Shown: in pieces, positions 52,465 through 63,271 of the stretch
Numbering within the stretch: position 1 is the first letter of the stretch
How the letters are laid out: the number at the start of each line of letters is the position of its first letter
Made by a program: the position numbers and the translations under genes
Notes under the pieces: generated by a model
Database searches by the model: none
What the model saw: only the letters and a program-made list of their open reading frames with translations
Told to the model about the DNA's origin: nothing
NCBI GenBank assembly: GCA_011799875.1
Contig: CM022298.1
Coordinates: forward strand, 723,642,008-723,706,007
Reading direction: 5' to 3'
From: Thinopyrum elongatum
Lineage: Eukaryota > Streptophyta > Magnoliopsida > Poales > Poaceae
Length of the DNA: 64,000 nucleotides

Positions 52465-53247
52465 TCAATCACTGTTCAGATTAATGTGATTAAAATAATT
52501 AATACACTTTCAGAAATTAAAAAAAACTTTAGGAAAAATCATATTAAATAAACCGTAACCTCCGCTGAAAAAATTTGTACATGAACTTGCTCAGAACGAC
52601 GTACGAACCCGGATACGCCCTCGGTATCTCCGTAGTGCCCGCAACATAAGAACGTTGAAACATAGAACGCTTTCGATAAATTAACAGTGTCCAACGTTAA
52701 TTAAGAGTAAATCCGAATAAATTCCTAAATTAAACTAATCATTTAGTTAGGCAGTAGAACACCCGGCATATATCATTAGGAATTGTATACATATGTTTGG
52801 CATTATGCCATGATTATTGTTCCTCCCCCTACTTCTCTCTCGATAGACGCCGGAGCCGACGACGCTGCACCAGGTTAGACTTACTCTAGACGAGCAGCCC
52901 GTTGACGACCTTCCCATATTGCCAGAGCAACCAGGGAAGCCCCGCCCCATGGAGGCATTCCACATATCGCCATTCGATTATCCTTGCTTGCATTAGATTG
53001 CGCTACTGTAAGTATCTCCTATTATGATGCATAGCCTGCTGTGGTAAACCTGTCATTGCTAACTTACCTGCCTATGATAAACTGTTTTAGTATAGGTGGT
53101 AGAACCATCATGTGACCCCACCACCTTACATTGTCGACACTGCTGTTTCATCGACGACTCGATCAACGTGATCGTCGTCAGAGACCGACGCCTCCACTTC
53201 ACCCCCCCCCATTAGTTGTACGACTCGAGTAGTAACTATCGAGTGCC

Positions 53248-53391
53248 GAGGGTGATCCTCGTTAACGCACTCCTGAGAATACTATGCAGCATAGTGTACG
53301 GTCGTGGTCATCGAGGGTGATTCCTCCTTTCCATGTCCGATACGACTTGTCGTGCAACCCCTCAGTGTGAAACCGAGGGTGGATTTACCTC
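53248..53391 (+). repeat. Three spaced mini-hairpins GAGG-N-CCTC in LTR C
   Basis: GAGGGTGATCCTC (53,248), GAGGGTGATTCCTC (53,313) and a longer-spaced GAGGGTGGATTTACCTC (53,375), about 62-65 bp apart. They match the series at 28,818-29,012 in LTR A. Conservation between LTRs whose GC-rich cores differ suggests constraint on this part. Confidence 0.6.
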
Positions 53392-54773
53392 TGACGTTCA
53401 CCCTGATGATTATGACCACACGGTACTTGACCTTTTTCAACAGGCGGGTCCCACCCTGGTGAGGACCCGCTGGGATCTATGATTTAGGGTTTTGCTGCCG
53501 GAAAGGGCACCGAGTGTGACATGTGGCGGAGCATCAGAGACTTGATGTCTCCGCTTGATTACTAATTGAGCCTATTGGATTTTGGGTGTGTGATCTGAGT
53601 GGGTCGGAAGTTGCCCTATACGCACTACACCACGCGGATAATGGTTATGGGGCCCTTGCGATGACGTTGCGCCGAGAGCTTATCAGAGTTCAAGATTTAA
53701 CCGTGCGGGCTGATCGTAGAGATTGGGCTGGAATTCAAGGGAGTTCTAAGAGAGGGAGTTCAGTGGTCGCGCTGCACCCGGCCAGCCACGCAACGCGCAG
53801 GGTGACCAGGGCGAGGGGCCCGAGACCCCGGGTGCCATAGGTTAGTCCGGCGTGCTGACCTCTCTGCTTGAGCCTCAGTAGAGCGCTGCTTCGGTTGATC
53901 TTCCGAGGATGGGCAACCCAGCAAGTAGTCCGGCCAGAGTTGATCGAGCGTGTGTTTGGGTAACAGTAGTGCACCCCTGCGGGATGATCTTCTATCGAAG
54001 AGCGGTCCTACGGTAAGACCTCGTTTGGCTATCCGATCTACTACTTAAAAACTGGATACTGTACTTAATGAAGCTTCGGGATTACTTTCTCGATGAGGAG
54101 GACGAGGAAGGATCTTTGAGGTACTCAACATGTTTGCTAAATAAAAGCTATCTACTCTCTTTACTGCGCAAGATGATGGCTTTGAGAGATGTTGAAGATT
54201 GCTAGTCTTCGATAGGACTAGGCCTTTCTCTTCTATTCTGGCATTTCTGCCAGCCAAGTCACATATACAGCTTTCTCCATTGATAAGGTTGCATATGTTA
54301 GTATAGATCATTGCTTGTGAGTACTTAGGGTGAGTACTCACGGTGGCTTTATTTTCTATTTTTCCCCAGATACCCACATTGATGATACACCAGACGATGG
54401 ATGTTCCAGGAGCCAGACGCCCCCACCGGAGCCTACTACAAGGAGGGTCCAGGAGGGACAAGTACTACTGGATAGAGCCAGCTGACGAGTAGGATCGGAG
54501 GGCTCCCAGGCAGGAGGCCAACGCCGTTTCGGGAAAAAATCTAGTGTCGCTGTTTGTTGCTAGCTTTTAAGGCAGGAACTTGTCTAACTATGTCTGTACC
54601 CAGATATTATTTTGTATGATGACTATGTATTTGGATCTTCGGGATCCCTGTCTGACTATTGTGACCTCGTTATTTGTGTTAGAGTTGTGTGGGATATCTT
54701 CCCGTGAGTCCGGGTTGACGTACACGTTTTGAGTGTATGATTAGTGTACGATGAACGTGGGGGCGTCAAAAGT

Positions 54774-54784
54774 TGGATCAGAGC
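54774..54784 (+). other. Primer-binding site of element C
   Basis: TGGATCAGAGC, which is TGGTATCAGAGC with one base missing. It lies five bases after the LTR end. It indicates priming by initiator tRNA-Met. Confidence 0.8.
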
Positions 54785-55180
54785 CGAGCCGACTGCTGTG
54801 GGAAGCCCCCTCCAAATTGCTTGGCCGAAGTTGAGGTAGAAACCGAGAAACGAATTACTAACTTGGCATGTGATGGGTACGGGCCCACGTGCCAATGGAG
54901 GTGGTTATGGTATTAGGATCTTTATCCTGTCTTACTCTGGGCCTCTAATATCTCTTCTATTCGGGCTTGTTAAATAAAATTTTACTAAGCCGAGGACACT
55001 TAGGACTCGTAAATCCGCTACCCGGAGAGCTGGATATCTGTGCCGAGTTCCCAGCTCATTGATCTGATTAGTTGATTAATCATTTTCCTTTCATTGTTTT
55101 GTTAACCTTTCTCTCCCGGAGGGAGATCGGTCGATACTTCTCTTGTCATTGACCAAATCTGAATTTCATCTGTGTTTCAG
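54785..55180 (+). other. Untranslated leader of element C
   Basis: Leader sequence shared with the remnants at 3,406 and 30,571 (GGCCGAAGTTGAG, GGGCCCACGT, CCGGAGAGCTGGATAT). It includes CTTTCTCTCCCGGAGGGAGA, an imperfect dyad. No reading frame of note. It ends near the CTGTGTTTCAGATGG that precedes gag. Confidence 0.65.
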
Positions 55181-56560
55181 ATGGACGTTTGGTTCACCGG
55201 GTCCTACCGACACAGCTTGTTTGCCTTTTTCGACTGGGCTCGTAATACCCCTGGGTTTCAAGACTGTCATGATCGCTCTCATGACCAGACTTGGCTACCG
55301 CTGGTACCCTGAGAAGTACATGGTTTTTACGAGGATTACCGCCGGTTTAGTTTATCAGGAGCAGTACCATGACTGATGTTCGTATCTATGATCGGCAGCA
55401 TGAATCAGACACCGAGCTGCACCTTTCCACGGGGTATCGGACGTGAAGATTGGATGGTTTTTTTTTTGGGGGGCAGTAAATGTTGCGCTACTCTGCTGTC
55501 GCACGTCTTCGAGGACAGTTCAGTGATATCTTGGATGACTCTGAGTTCGATACATTCCGTATGCCCCTGCTGGAGATGCTACAGGATACTACACAGCATC
55601 TGTGCCCCGTCGAGCAGCGCCGATATGACCACCGCGTTCTGATTCAGTTGCTAACTCAGGCTTGGATCGAGCTTTGGTTCGGGCTCTCGCAGTCGATGTT
55701 GGTTGCCATTCGAGCACGTCTATAAGATGGCTAGAACGCAGTGTTTCGACAAACTCTTGACAAAGCCCCTGGATGCCGATGACTGGCTCCGCGACATCAA
55801 TCACGAGATGGAGTCTGCCGCTACTGTCGCCCCCGCCACTTGTCACCTTCGCGGCCTTTTTCTAAAGGGCCGACTGCTAATGGCTGGGGACACACACAAG
55901 CGTACTTGCTGTTGGAACAGTCATCACTTGGTATGAGGTAAGGGCTGCTTCAGTTACACGTTACATCCCTCAAGCAATTAGGGAACGCCATGAAGACCCA
56001 GTTCCGCACCTCCACAGGGCAAAATTAAAACCGTAGACGAAGCTTATCAGCGGGAATTTATGATCTCTCCCGCATGCTGAAGAAGACACGCCACAGAGGC
56101 TCGAAGAAGGAGAAGTTCCGTAATGGATACACCCTGAACCTCAAGCTTGCACTAGCTGACTCAAGACATCAATGACTTCTCAACTCTAGTGAACAAGGCT
56201 AGTTCGTTGAGACGCTCAGATGGAACACAAGGACGCAGAAGAGCTATAGCTTGCTGGCCTCATCTTCGGGACTCAGAACAGAGCGTGGAGTTTGGATTAC
56301 CCCCAAAGAAACGGTTTCGTCCCATACTCTGCGCCAAAGAAAAATGTGCTGAATACGTCTGCCTCCTCAACCACGAGGCAGTCAAAGGTCAGCTATTAGA
56401 ACAATGCCCTCTTCGTCCTGAAGATGGTGGGTTTCAAGTGCGCAAACCAGGCCCAGGTAAAGATGCCGCCAGATCAGAATAAGTTAGTTTAATCGTGCTG
56501 GCCGTTAGGGATATGCGTGGCAACAATCAGACCCGCAACTATAATAAGGGGTATATGATT
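55181..56560 (+). pseudogene. gag: Gag pseudogene of element C
   Basis: Gag forms the particle in which reverse transcription occurs. N-terminal region: MLRYSAVARLRGQFSDILDD (55,480 on), then LLEMLQDTTQHLCPVEQRRY at about 55,570-55,630. Central capsid domain after a frameshift: DADDWLRDINHEMESAA at 55,770-55,820, followed by CHLRGLF, where the usual WW-containing motif is damaged. Further on come a KKEKFRNGYTLNLKLALADS stretch near 56,105-56,160 and a basic tail to about 56,560. A CCHC zinc knuckle is expected near 56,430-56,480, but only part of it can be guessed. The frame changes at least five times, and a run of T and G at 55,457-55,476 looks like sequence error. Non-functional as written. 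Confidence 0.8.
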
Positions 56561-56689
56561 CACGTGGTAGTGGTCAGGCTTAAAACATTGACATTGGTTG
56601 AGGACAGTCAAGGATCACTGATACTGTGATGGGTACCTTCTTGTTAACTAAGTACATGCTCTGTACTTCACTCTGTATTTTGTGTAATG

Positions 56690-57010
56690 GTAAACAGATT
56701 GCAGTTTTTGTAGATGGCGTGGGAGTATCATAGAGTCATTCATGTCTGAAGCATTTGAATTATCTAAGGAAATGCATTCGCAAAAGATGAACCTGCCAAT
56801 AGTTGTCCGTTACCCCTGGAGGGCAATGTCAAACCACTATGATGGCACATACTGTCCTTGTGAAATAGAGACTTTGAATTCCTAGCTTCCCATTATCCTG
56901 AATCTTCCACCAGGACCTCCATACTCGGAATGGATTGGTTGAAGGCTCACATTGCTTCGATCAATTGTGGCCACTAAAGCGTCCCAACTTCTTCACCCCA
57001 CCGATGAGAT
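56690..57010 (+). pseudogene. Aspartic protease remnant of element C
   Basis: Retroviral-type aspartic protease that would cut the gag-pol polyprotein. The catalytic D-[ST]-G region near 56,715-56,735 is damaged (FVDGVG in one frame). Next comes FMSEAFELSKEMHSQKMNLP at about 56,740-56,800, then the family's C-terminal LGMDWLKAH at 56,934-56,960, which is intact. Between and after these, frames shift. Position between gag and RT is as expected. Identification rests mainly on LGMDWL plus order; the active-site motif is not clean. Confidence 0.75.
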
Positions 57011-57159
57011 AGTGAACATAACGCCCGCATTACTCGAGCGCTGAAGACTGAGATATATGTTATGAATGCTTGAACGCCTCACATATGAAGGGATCGAGAA
57101 ACGTTACCTGTGTTCTTCGAGATTTCAGAGTCTTCCAGAAGAACTTACGGAATACACCC

Positions 57160-57990
57160 GGATAGCTCTGAGCTGTCGAGTTCGGTCATCGACGTGACTT
57201 GAAGCCTGGGAACGTTCCTATTGCCAAGCGACCTTATAAGAGCCTCGATCACCGTCTGAGTTAAGGAAGAAATCGACAAGTCACTTAAGAGTGGTTGCAT
57301 CCGCTCACCCAGTTCTCCTGTGCTTGGGGAGCCACCTTAACTCTTCGTTTAGGAAGAAGGATGGAATAAAAAAAAACGATTGGTTAAGGATTAACGGCCC
57401 ATTAACCAAGCCCACCAATCCAGGAATAAATAACCACTTGCCCCGGCATCATGATCTTTATGATCAACTCGCTGGATCATCGGTGTTATCTAAACTCGAC
57501 TTGAGGTTGGGTTATCCAGATCCGTTGTCAGTGAGAGGACATTCCCAAGACTGCATTGTCACCGTTATGGATCTAGAATAAACGTCCATGTCATTTGGGC
57601 CTAACAGAATGCTCCAGCCTACATTCGCCCGCATGATGAATTATATATTCATGGATTACATCGACAAATTCGTCGTGGTAATCTAGATGTATTCTGGTCT
57701 ATTCTAAGAATAAAGACGGAACATGCTGAACATCTCTGCCTTGTTCTAGAAAGGTACGAGAACAACCATTGTATGCAAAGTATCCAAATGCGAATTTTGG
57801 CTTCCTGAAGGAACTTACCTTGGGCAGTGATTTCCAAGGATGAATGATGTTAAACCCCGAACGAGTTCAGATATCTCGACTGGGGGGGGGGGATCCACAA
57901 AAAGAATTGTAAGCAAGTCAGAAGTAGTTTTGTCGGACTCGCAGTTATTGCCGTCGATTCGTGAGAACTTTTCATCAGATTGCAACATTG
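57160..57990 (+). pseudogene. Reverse transcriptase remnant of element C
   Basis: RNA-directed DNA polymerase of the Ty3/gypsy type. Visible pieces in order: DLKPGNVPIAKRPYKSLDH from 57,196; a stretch equivalent to the conserved FVKKKDG region near 57,350-57,365; HDLYDQLAGSSVLSKLDLRL at about 57,450-57,510; MMNYIFMDYIDKFVV near 57,632-57,680. The catalytic YxDD box should follow directly, but it is broken by indels (VVI-stop). The palm/thumb part continues to about 57,990, with a 10-G run near 57,881. At least six frame changes occur. The degree of decay probably includes sequencing error. Confidence 0.85.
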
Positions 57991-58149
57991 ACCTATTGCT
58001 GCACAAAGGTGTTTAAATTTGACGGGACAGGAAAAATGTCAAGAAAGCTTCAGACAAGAAAAGATAAACATGACAATCTGACCCAGTACTAGCACCCCGG
58101 ATTCCCCAAACGGATTTCGTGATATAATGGATTGATCTCGCAAGGCATT

Positions 58150-58460
58150 AGGCTGGTCCAATGCAAGAGCGCAAAGTGACTTGCTATGCCTCCGACATGG
58201 TCCTCAATGAAGAAAGAAAATTATCCCGTGCAGATTATTGAACTTTCTGCGGTTATCTATGACCTTGAAGCTATGGACGACATACCTTCTCGGAAACGTT
58301 TGCCAGATATACACGGATCACAAAGCTTGAAGTATTTATATAAAACCAGATCTGAACCTTCGCAACAAAGATGGCTCGAAACAATTGCCGATTATGATAT
58401 GAATATTTCATATACCCCCGGCAAGGGATAATGTAATGGGCGATTGCTTTGGTCGCAAAG
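58150..58460 (+). pseudogene. RNase H remnant of element C
   Basis: RNase H removes the RNA strand during reverse transcription. One frame at 58,186-58,431 carries YPVQIIELSAVIYDLEAMDD, then DIHGSQSLKYLY (normally TDHKSLKY-like, here altered) and WLETIADYDMNISYTPGKG. The last motif is a strong signature of the Ty3/gypsy RH end, and a shorter homologue lies in the remnant near 4,198-4,250. The expected ADALSRK continuation is frameshifted (58,432-58,460, GATTGCTTTGGTCGCAAAG). Catalytic residues cannot all be located. Confidence 0.85.
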
Positions 58461-58799
58461 TCCTATAGCAACAATCTTATGGTTCAAAGAAACACAACCT
58501 CTTCTCCAGGAAGAGCTTTGCAAGTTGAACCTCCCATATTGTTCCACAGGGTTTATCTCAATACCATGTTGTCGAACCAGATTTAGAACCGGCCATTAGG
58601 TGATGGCAAAGGTTGACCTGAAGTGAAAAGAATCAAGCGATACCTCGAGAAAGGAAGCCTCGGAATTCAATCTTGATGCGATGGGGTTACTATTTTTCAA
58701 CCACAGTCTCTTCGTACCACAAGTTCAAGCATGAGAGGGAAAACGTTATGAAGGGAAGATATGACATCCATGTCCATCACTGGTAGCACAAGATGTACC
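58461..58799 (+). other. RNase H to integrase linker of element C
   Basis: Connects RNase H to integrase. It matches in part the sequence after 4,270 in the small remnant (GAAGAGCTTTGCAAGTTGAA against GAAGAGCTTCGAAAGCTAAA; GAACCAGATTTAGAACC against GAACCAGACCTGAAG). The CACAGTCTCTTCGTACCA segment near 58,700 lies just before the zinc-binding region. No continuous frame. Confidence 0.6.
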
Positions 58800-60002
58800 G
58801 TGAAATTGTCAAAGATTCTGGTGGCCTAATATGAAGCGAGACATTGCTCGTTATGTTTCTGAGTTGACGTTTGCCGCCCGCGTTAAAGGCCCAACATCAA
58901 AGGCCAGCAGGACTCTGAAACCCTGGAATTCTGAAGGGAAAATGGGACAAGAGTCCAAATGGATTTCATTATGGTTCCAAATCCCAAGACCGCACCCCCA
59001 CAGATTCCAAGCTCACCGGTGTTCGGGAACGTTATGATCGATGGAAGCTCTGAGGATTTCGGAAGGGAGTAGAGAGGGATTGGGTGGTTGTGTTTTTTTG
59101 TTTGGTTGTAATGGTATGTAATAATGAGTAATGGCTATATTTGTGTTCATTGCCGATCTCTAAAGGTTGCCCACTTTCTGCCTGTTAAGGAGAAATCACT
59201 GCTCTAGCCAGTTAGCAGACTTGTTGTTTCCGGATTGTGTCACTCCACGGTGTTTTCGGTGGAGATCAGTTATGATCGTGCAGCCTCTTACATCCAGGAT
59301 TTCGGGAATAGTTCCACGAAGCTAGGGAACTAATCTATCTTTCAGCGCACGCGTTTCACCATCAGCTAATCAGCGTGGCAACGTTGAACGAAGTTAATCA
59401 ATCCCTTTGTGCTAGAAGATATGCTTCGCGCTTGCGGCTATCTCTTCGGTAAGAAATGGGATGGATTACTAAAGATGCCGATATTCTCCTTACAACAATA
59501 GCGCACCTCAAAGTTAGTATGAAGATGGAAACGTTTGAAGTTCTTATACGGTCGTAGTGTCGAACCCCTCTGAATTGGTCAGAAAATGGGGAACGCTCAC
59601 TCGTCGGACGGACATTATTCGGCAAGCTGAAGAACAAGTCCCGTATTGTCGTGAAATTGACGTTTGCTCGTCTCGTCAAGAAGAGCCAACTATGACCGAA
59701 AGCACCAGGAAATAGTAGTCTATTCAACCTGGCAAGCAAGCTTACCTCCGCGTCACTCCGTTGAAAGGCACTCATCGGTTCGGAAGCAAAAGGGCAAGTA
59801 GCCCCTCGCTACATTGGCCCGTTCCGTATTCTTGCCCGTTCGAGGAGAAGTTGGCATATAAGTTGCAATTGCCGCCCAAAACTTTCTCAAGTACATGACG
59901 CTTTCATGTATCCCAACTCCAGCCGACCGCTGCTTCAAGGATCCTCTTCGAGATGGGGACATGAAGTGCGTGAATTACGGGACAGATCTGTCATATCCAG
60001 AA
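58800..60002 (+). pseudogene. Integrase remnant of element C
   Basis: Integrase inserts the cDNA into the host chromosome in the nucleus. Visible in order: zinc-binding region end MKRDIARYVSE at 58,831 (the following cysteines are lost to a frameshift); start of the DDE core KVAHFLPVKEK from about 59,163; a DRA segment in place of the usual SDRG near 59,270; LEDMLRACGYLFGKKWDG near 59,409-59,470; the C-terminal PLKGTHRFGSKRAS region near 59,757-59,800; and IGPFRILA at 59,813-59,836. A T/G-rich stretch at 59,040-59,150 does not fit the family and may be erroneous. Several frameshifts and stops; non-functional as written. Confidence 0.82.
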
Positions 60003-60150
60003 TAGCCCATCCGTATTCTTGATCAAGTGAGCGTCGAACCCGTCAAAAAGTCAAATAAGTTCCGCAAGGTTAAGTGGTTCAAATCCTTTGAAGATGAAGC
60101 CACTTGGGAACGCCCCGAGGATCCGTTTTCGCCAGAATTACCGCTTTATG
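60003..60150 (+). pseudogene. Chromodomain at the integrase C-terminus
   Basis: Chromodomains bind methylated histone H3. In chromoviruses this one is thought to steer integration into heterochromatin. The sequence shows PYS/ILDQ-type start near 60,008-60,025, then FRKVKWFKSF near 60,058-60,088 and EDEATWERPED at 60,090-60,122, matching the conserved KVxW...EATWE core. The start is frameshifted by one or two bases. Position directly before the polypurine tract is exactly as in Tekay-type chromoviruses. Its presence makes the classification firm. Confidence 0.8.
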
Positions 60151-60188
60151 TCAGTCTTCCTCTTAATTCTCGGGACGAGAATTCTAAT

Positions 60189-60200
60189 AGGAGGAGAGAG
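60189..60200 (+). other. Polypurine tract of element C
   Basis: AGGAGGAGAGAG immediately before the 3' LTR start TGGTAAACAAACCC. The PPT primes plus-strand DNA synthesis. Its position one base before the LTR fixes the internal/LTR border. Confidence 0.75.
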
Positions 60201-60201
60201 T

Positions 60202-61039
60202 TGGTAAACAAACCCGGTGATTAGCACAAGTAATACACTTTTGATAATGGACATGTTAGCAGTCTTGATTCAACAGTGCATATCATCATTAGCATCATAT
60301 TGCATTTCAACTCCTAAGTCAAATTCAAATTTTAAATGAAAGTGGAATATAAAAGGTGTCCAAAATAGGAGCTTAAATGTCAGATAAAAATAACAAATAT
60401 TCAGAGGCTATTCTAAAATTGAAACCAACATCAGTGAATTGGATAAGTGACTCGAACAACCTTCAAACAGTGGAAAAGTAATATTTTAGTAACCATTTAT
60501 TTAAATCTGAAATAAATATGGAATTATGTTTTGCCCAAACTATTTTAGGGTTCAAGGTTATATGCAATGGCCCTTTGTGAAAATAGGTCACACTTTTGAC
60601 AAAAGCCATTTAGGGGCATAGACATCTAACAGTCGAGAAAAGAGATAAAGAAAAGGAAAAGAAACAGAAAAGGATAAAGGGACCCCCCCACCCGGCCCAA
60701 CTGGGCCGAAGCCCCAGCCGGCGGCCCACGCGTCGCCCCTGGCCTATAAGGCCCGGCCGAACCCTAGCCGATCCCCCCCTCGCTTTCTCCTTCCCCCCCA
60801 GCTGGATCGGACACCCGCCCAGACGCCGCTCCGCCGACGCAGCCCCCGCTCCCGCGCCGATCGGCCAGCGCCGAAGCAGGCAGCCACAAAGACGTCGACC
60901 CGTCCTCTTCATCTTGAAGCCAGCCGCCTGGCGCTCGGTAGCCCCTCCCTGACTCGGATCCGGCAGGATCGGGGCAAAACCCCGATCCCGTCGCCCGACG
61001 CCGCGACGACCGATCGCCGCCCGCACGGAGCCGCGCCTC
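60202..61039 (+). mobile_element. Truncated 3' LTR of element C
   Basis: About 838 bp matching the first ~830 bp of the 5' LTR (50,865-51,695): the same AT-rich start, the same CCTATAAGGCCCGGC box (TATAAG at 60,745-60,750) and the same GC-rich core start. The two copies differ at many positions, mostly small indels. Lost after 61,039, where inverted satellite begins at TGATGATACCATGCC. More than 3 kb of this LTR is missing. Confidence 0.88.
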
Positions 61040-61537
61040 ATGATGATACCATGCCAACTTTCAACCTTTTCAGAGTTCATTTGTAGCGCTTTTCAATTTC
61101 AGGGTCATTTAGCTCAAAAATCAGTAAATGCATGAAATCCAAATGAAGTCAGAAAGGGATGAAAATTGATGATGTGGCTTTGAATGATGAATTTTGAACA
61201 CACAAAAAGTCTGGAGTTCAAATAAGTTCAAAAAAATGAAATCCCTTTGTAACAGATGAGTTTTCATCCGAAACCCTGATACTTCGAAAGAGATTGTCCA
61301 TTTTGTACACTAAGTGCATCCAGCTTTTGCCGTAACCCTCTCAACTTTTTAGAACATGCTATGTGGGTGAAATGATGATACCATGCCAACTTTCAAGCTT
61401 TTCAGAGTTCATTTGTACTGCTTTTCAATTTCAAGGTCATTTAGCTTAAAAAAATCAGTAAATGCATGAAAAATATCAAATGAAGTCGAAAAGGGTTAAA
61501 AATTGATGATGTGGCTTTGAATGGTGCATTTTGAACA
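61040..61537 (-). repeat. Satellite, about 1.5 inverted monomers between two LTRs
   Basis: Clean satellite on the minus strand, trapped between the broken 3' LTR of element C and the start of LTR D. It has few indels, unlike most of the window. It ends in GGTGCATTTTGAACA, a different monomer position from the one used by elements A or C, so LTR D is a separate insertion. Confidence 0.95.
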
Positions 61538-62220
61538 TGTAACACCCCCAGTGGTTAACTACAGTAATCACCCTTTTGACAATACCAAGTCAGCATGATT
61601 AACAGTGCATGATCATCATTAACATCATATTGCATTTCAACTCCTAACCTCAAATTCAAATTTAAATGAAAGTGGAAAATAAAAGTTGTCCAACATAGAA
61701 ACTAAATTGTTCATTAAATAGCAAATAAATCAGAGACAATTCTAAAATTGAAACCAACATCATTGGAGTTGGGTAAGTGACTCAAACATCTTCAAACAGC
61801 GACTAAAAACAATATTTAATAACCATTTATTAAATCTAATTTAAGTATGAAATGATGTTTTGCCCAAACTAATTTTAGGTGTTAGGGAATTAAGCACTGG
61901 TATTTATGGACCAGGTCACATGTTTTACAAAATTCAATTTGAGCCCTAACTATTTACAAAACAGGGGTATGGATAAATAAAAGGAGAAAAGAAAAGAAAA
62001 AGGAAAAGCCCCCCCCGGACCAACTGGGCCGTGGCCCAGCTGGCCACCAGGCCACCAACCAGGCCGGCCCATTCCCCCCTGGCCGGCCCAGCCCAACTCG
62101 CTCGTCCTCTTCGTACTGCTCATGCCCGGGGCTCGCTGTCGAGCACCTGGCGCACGCACGCGCGCACGCCCAGGCCCCTCCCTCCCTCGCGGTCGACAGC
62201 GCGTCGCCGCGACTGCCGCG

Positions 62221-62227
62221 TATATGA
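62221..62227 (+). promoter_or_regulatory. TATA-like box in LTR D
   Basis: TATATGA in the context CTGCCGCGTATATGAGCAGC, conserved with 25,264 in LTR A. Candidate LTR promoter. Confidence 0.4.
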
Positions 62228-62974
62228 GCAGCACCCCGGACCCCCTGGCTCTCCCTCGCCTCACTCTCCCCTGGACACCACCTCTCCTCTCTCTCCAGTG
62301 CGCAGCCATGGCACCGCCGCCGTAGCACGCGCGGCCACCGCCTCTGCCTCGTCGCGTGACCGTGCCCGCATGGTTCGCCTCCGTCGACTACGCCTCTCCC
62401 CCGAGCCCCACGAGCTAGAACGCGTCGCTGCGTCGCCGGCGCCTTCATCTTCCACCTTCGGCCGCCGCACGCCATCGCCGACTCCGGCCACTCCGAGCCC
62501 TCCCCGCGCACGCTAAGCTCACCTACAGACTCGCTGTGAGCACCTCGTCCCCCTCCCCCTCTCCCCGCGCGCTCTTCGTGCCCGTACGCGTCGCCCCTCT
62601 TTCGCCCGAACGCACCGCCGCCTAGCTCGTCGCCGGTGCCGTTCCGGTGACCAAACGGCCTCGGGCCCGTGCGCATCGTGCTCCCCGCATCGCGCAGGCC
62701 ACACCCAGCTTCTCCTTTCGCTCGCTAGCGCGCCGTAGCGCCGACCCCGTGCACCACCCGAACGCCATCGCCGCTGCGGTCATCGCCGGCGCCGTTCCCG
62801 GCGGCCCCCAACCACGCCAACACCACCACGTGACGCGGCGCTCGCCGCCCGTTCGAACGGGCCAAGCCACGGCCCCGGAGACGCCCTGAGGGCGAAACCC
62901 GAGCTCGCCGGAGCTCGCCACCGCGTCTGGGCACTCCGGCGCGACTCCGGCGGCCGGACCGACGTGGCGCCGCG

Positions 62975-63234
62975 GGCCCCACGGCCCAGCCACTGACTCT
63001 GGGCCCCACTGGGTCCCGTTGACCTAGTCCACGCTGACTGGGCGGGCCCTGTGCCTATGACATGTGGGTCCCGCTCGATAAAACGTTTTATTAAATAAAT
63101 AATCCGTTAATAAAATTAATTAGTGATTTAAAACACTAATTACCCACTGACTGCTGGGCCCCGCCTGCTAATTAGTTTAAATAGATTAAGCTAACTCTGT
63201 TTAGTTAACTGAGTCACTGACATGTGGGCCCCAC
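62975..63234 (+). promoter_or_regulatory. Cluster of GGNCCCAC motifs in LTR D
   Basis: GGCCCCAC at 62,975-62,982, 63,002-63,009 and 63,227-63,234, plus GTGGGTCC (complement of GGACCCAC) at 63,064-63,071. The last site is the centre of ATGTGGGCCCCACAT, a dyad around one base. Site order and spacing match LTR A. The motif is the class I TCP factor consensus; use in vivo is inferred. Confidence 0.4.
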
Positions 63235-63271
63235 ATATCAGGTTTGACCTGGCCGGCCCCCTGTTGACTGC

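Larger units (their letters stand above)
50865..54768 (+). mobile_element. 5' LTR of element C
   Basis: About 3.9 kb, from TGTAAAACCCCGTGATTACG to GGGGGCGTCA. The first ~830 bp match the truncated copy at 60,202-61,039. Inside, in order: an AT-rich U3 start; a very GC-rich core (about 51,330-52,200) with a TATA-like box; an AT-rich stretch of AATTA repeats (52,270-52,400); a TGACGTCA site; the mini-hairpin series; and a 3' part shared with LTR A. The GC-rich core differs from that of LTRs A and D. A 272-codon minus-strand frame and several others in this core are side effects of GC richness. Confidence 0.88.
50865..61039 (+). mobile_element. Chromovirus (Ty3/gypsy, Tekay-like) element C, 3' LTR truncated
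   Basis: An almost complete LTR retrotransposon. It has a 5' LTR (50,865-54,768), tRNA-Met PBS, leader, gag, protease, RT, RNase H, integrase, chromodomain, a polypurine tract and the first ~0.84 kb of the 3' LTR. The order gag-PR-RT-RH-INT is that of Ty3/gypsy, and the chromodomain places it among chromoviruses. The long LTRs, tRNA-Met primer and the EDEATWE-type chromodomain suggest the Tekay/Del group. The internal region of ~5.4 kb is normal for the family. All coding parts contain stops and frameshifts. The 3' LTR stops at 61,039 against inverted satellite, so no target-site duplication can be checked. Confidence 0.85.

Noticed and set aside
50865..61039. A currently active retrotransposon
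   Set aside because: All domains are frameshifted, the YxDD box and protease site are damaged, and most of the 3' LTR is missing. Sequence error may exaggerate this, but nothing shows activity.
61954..62676. A 240-codon minus-strand frame in LTR D
   Set aside because: It lies in the GC-rich core, is broken in LTR A and is low complexity.
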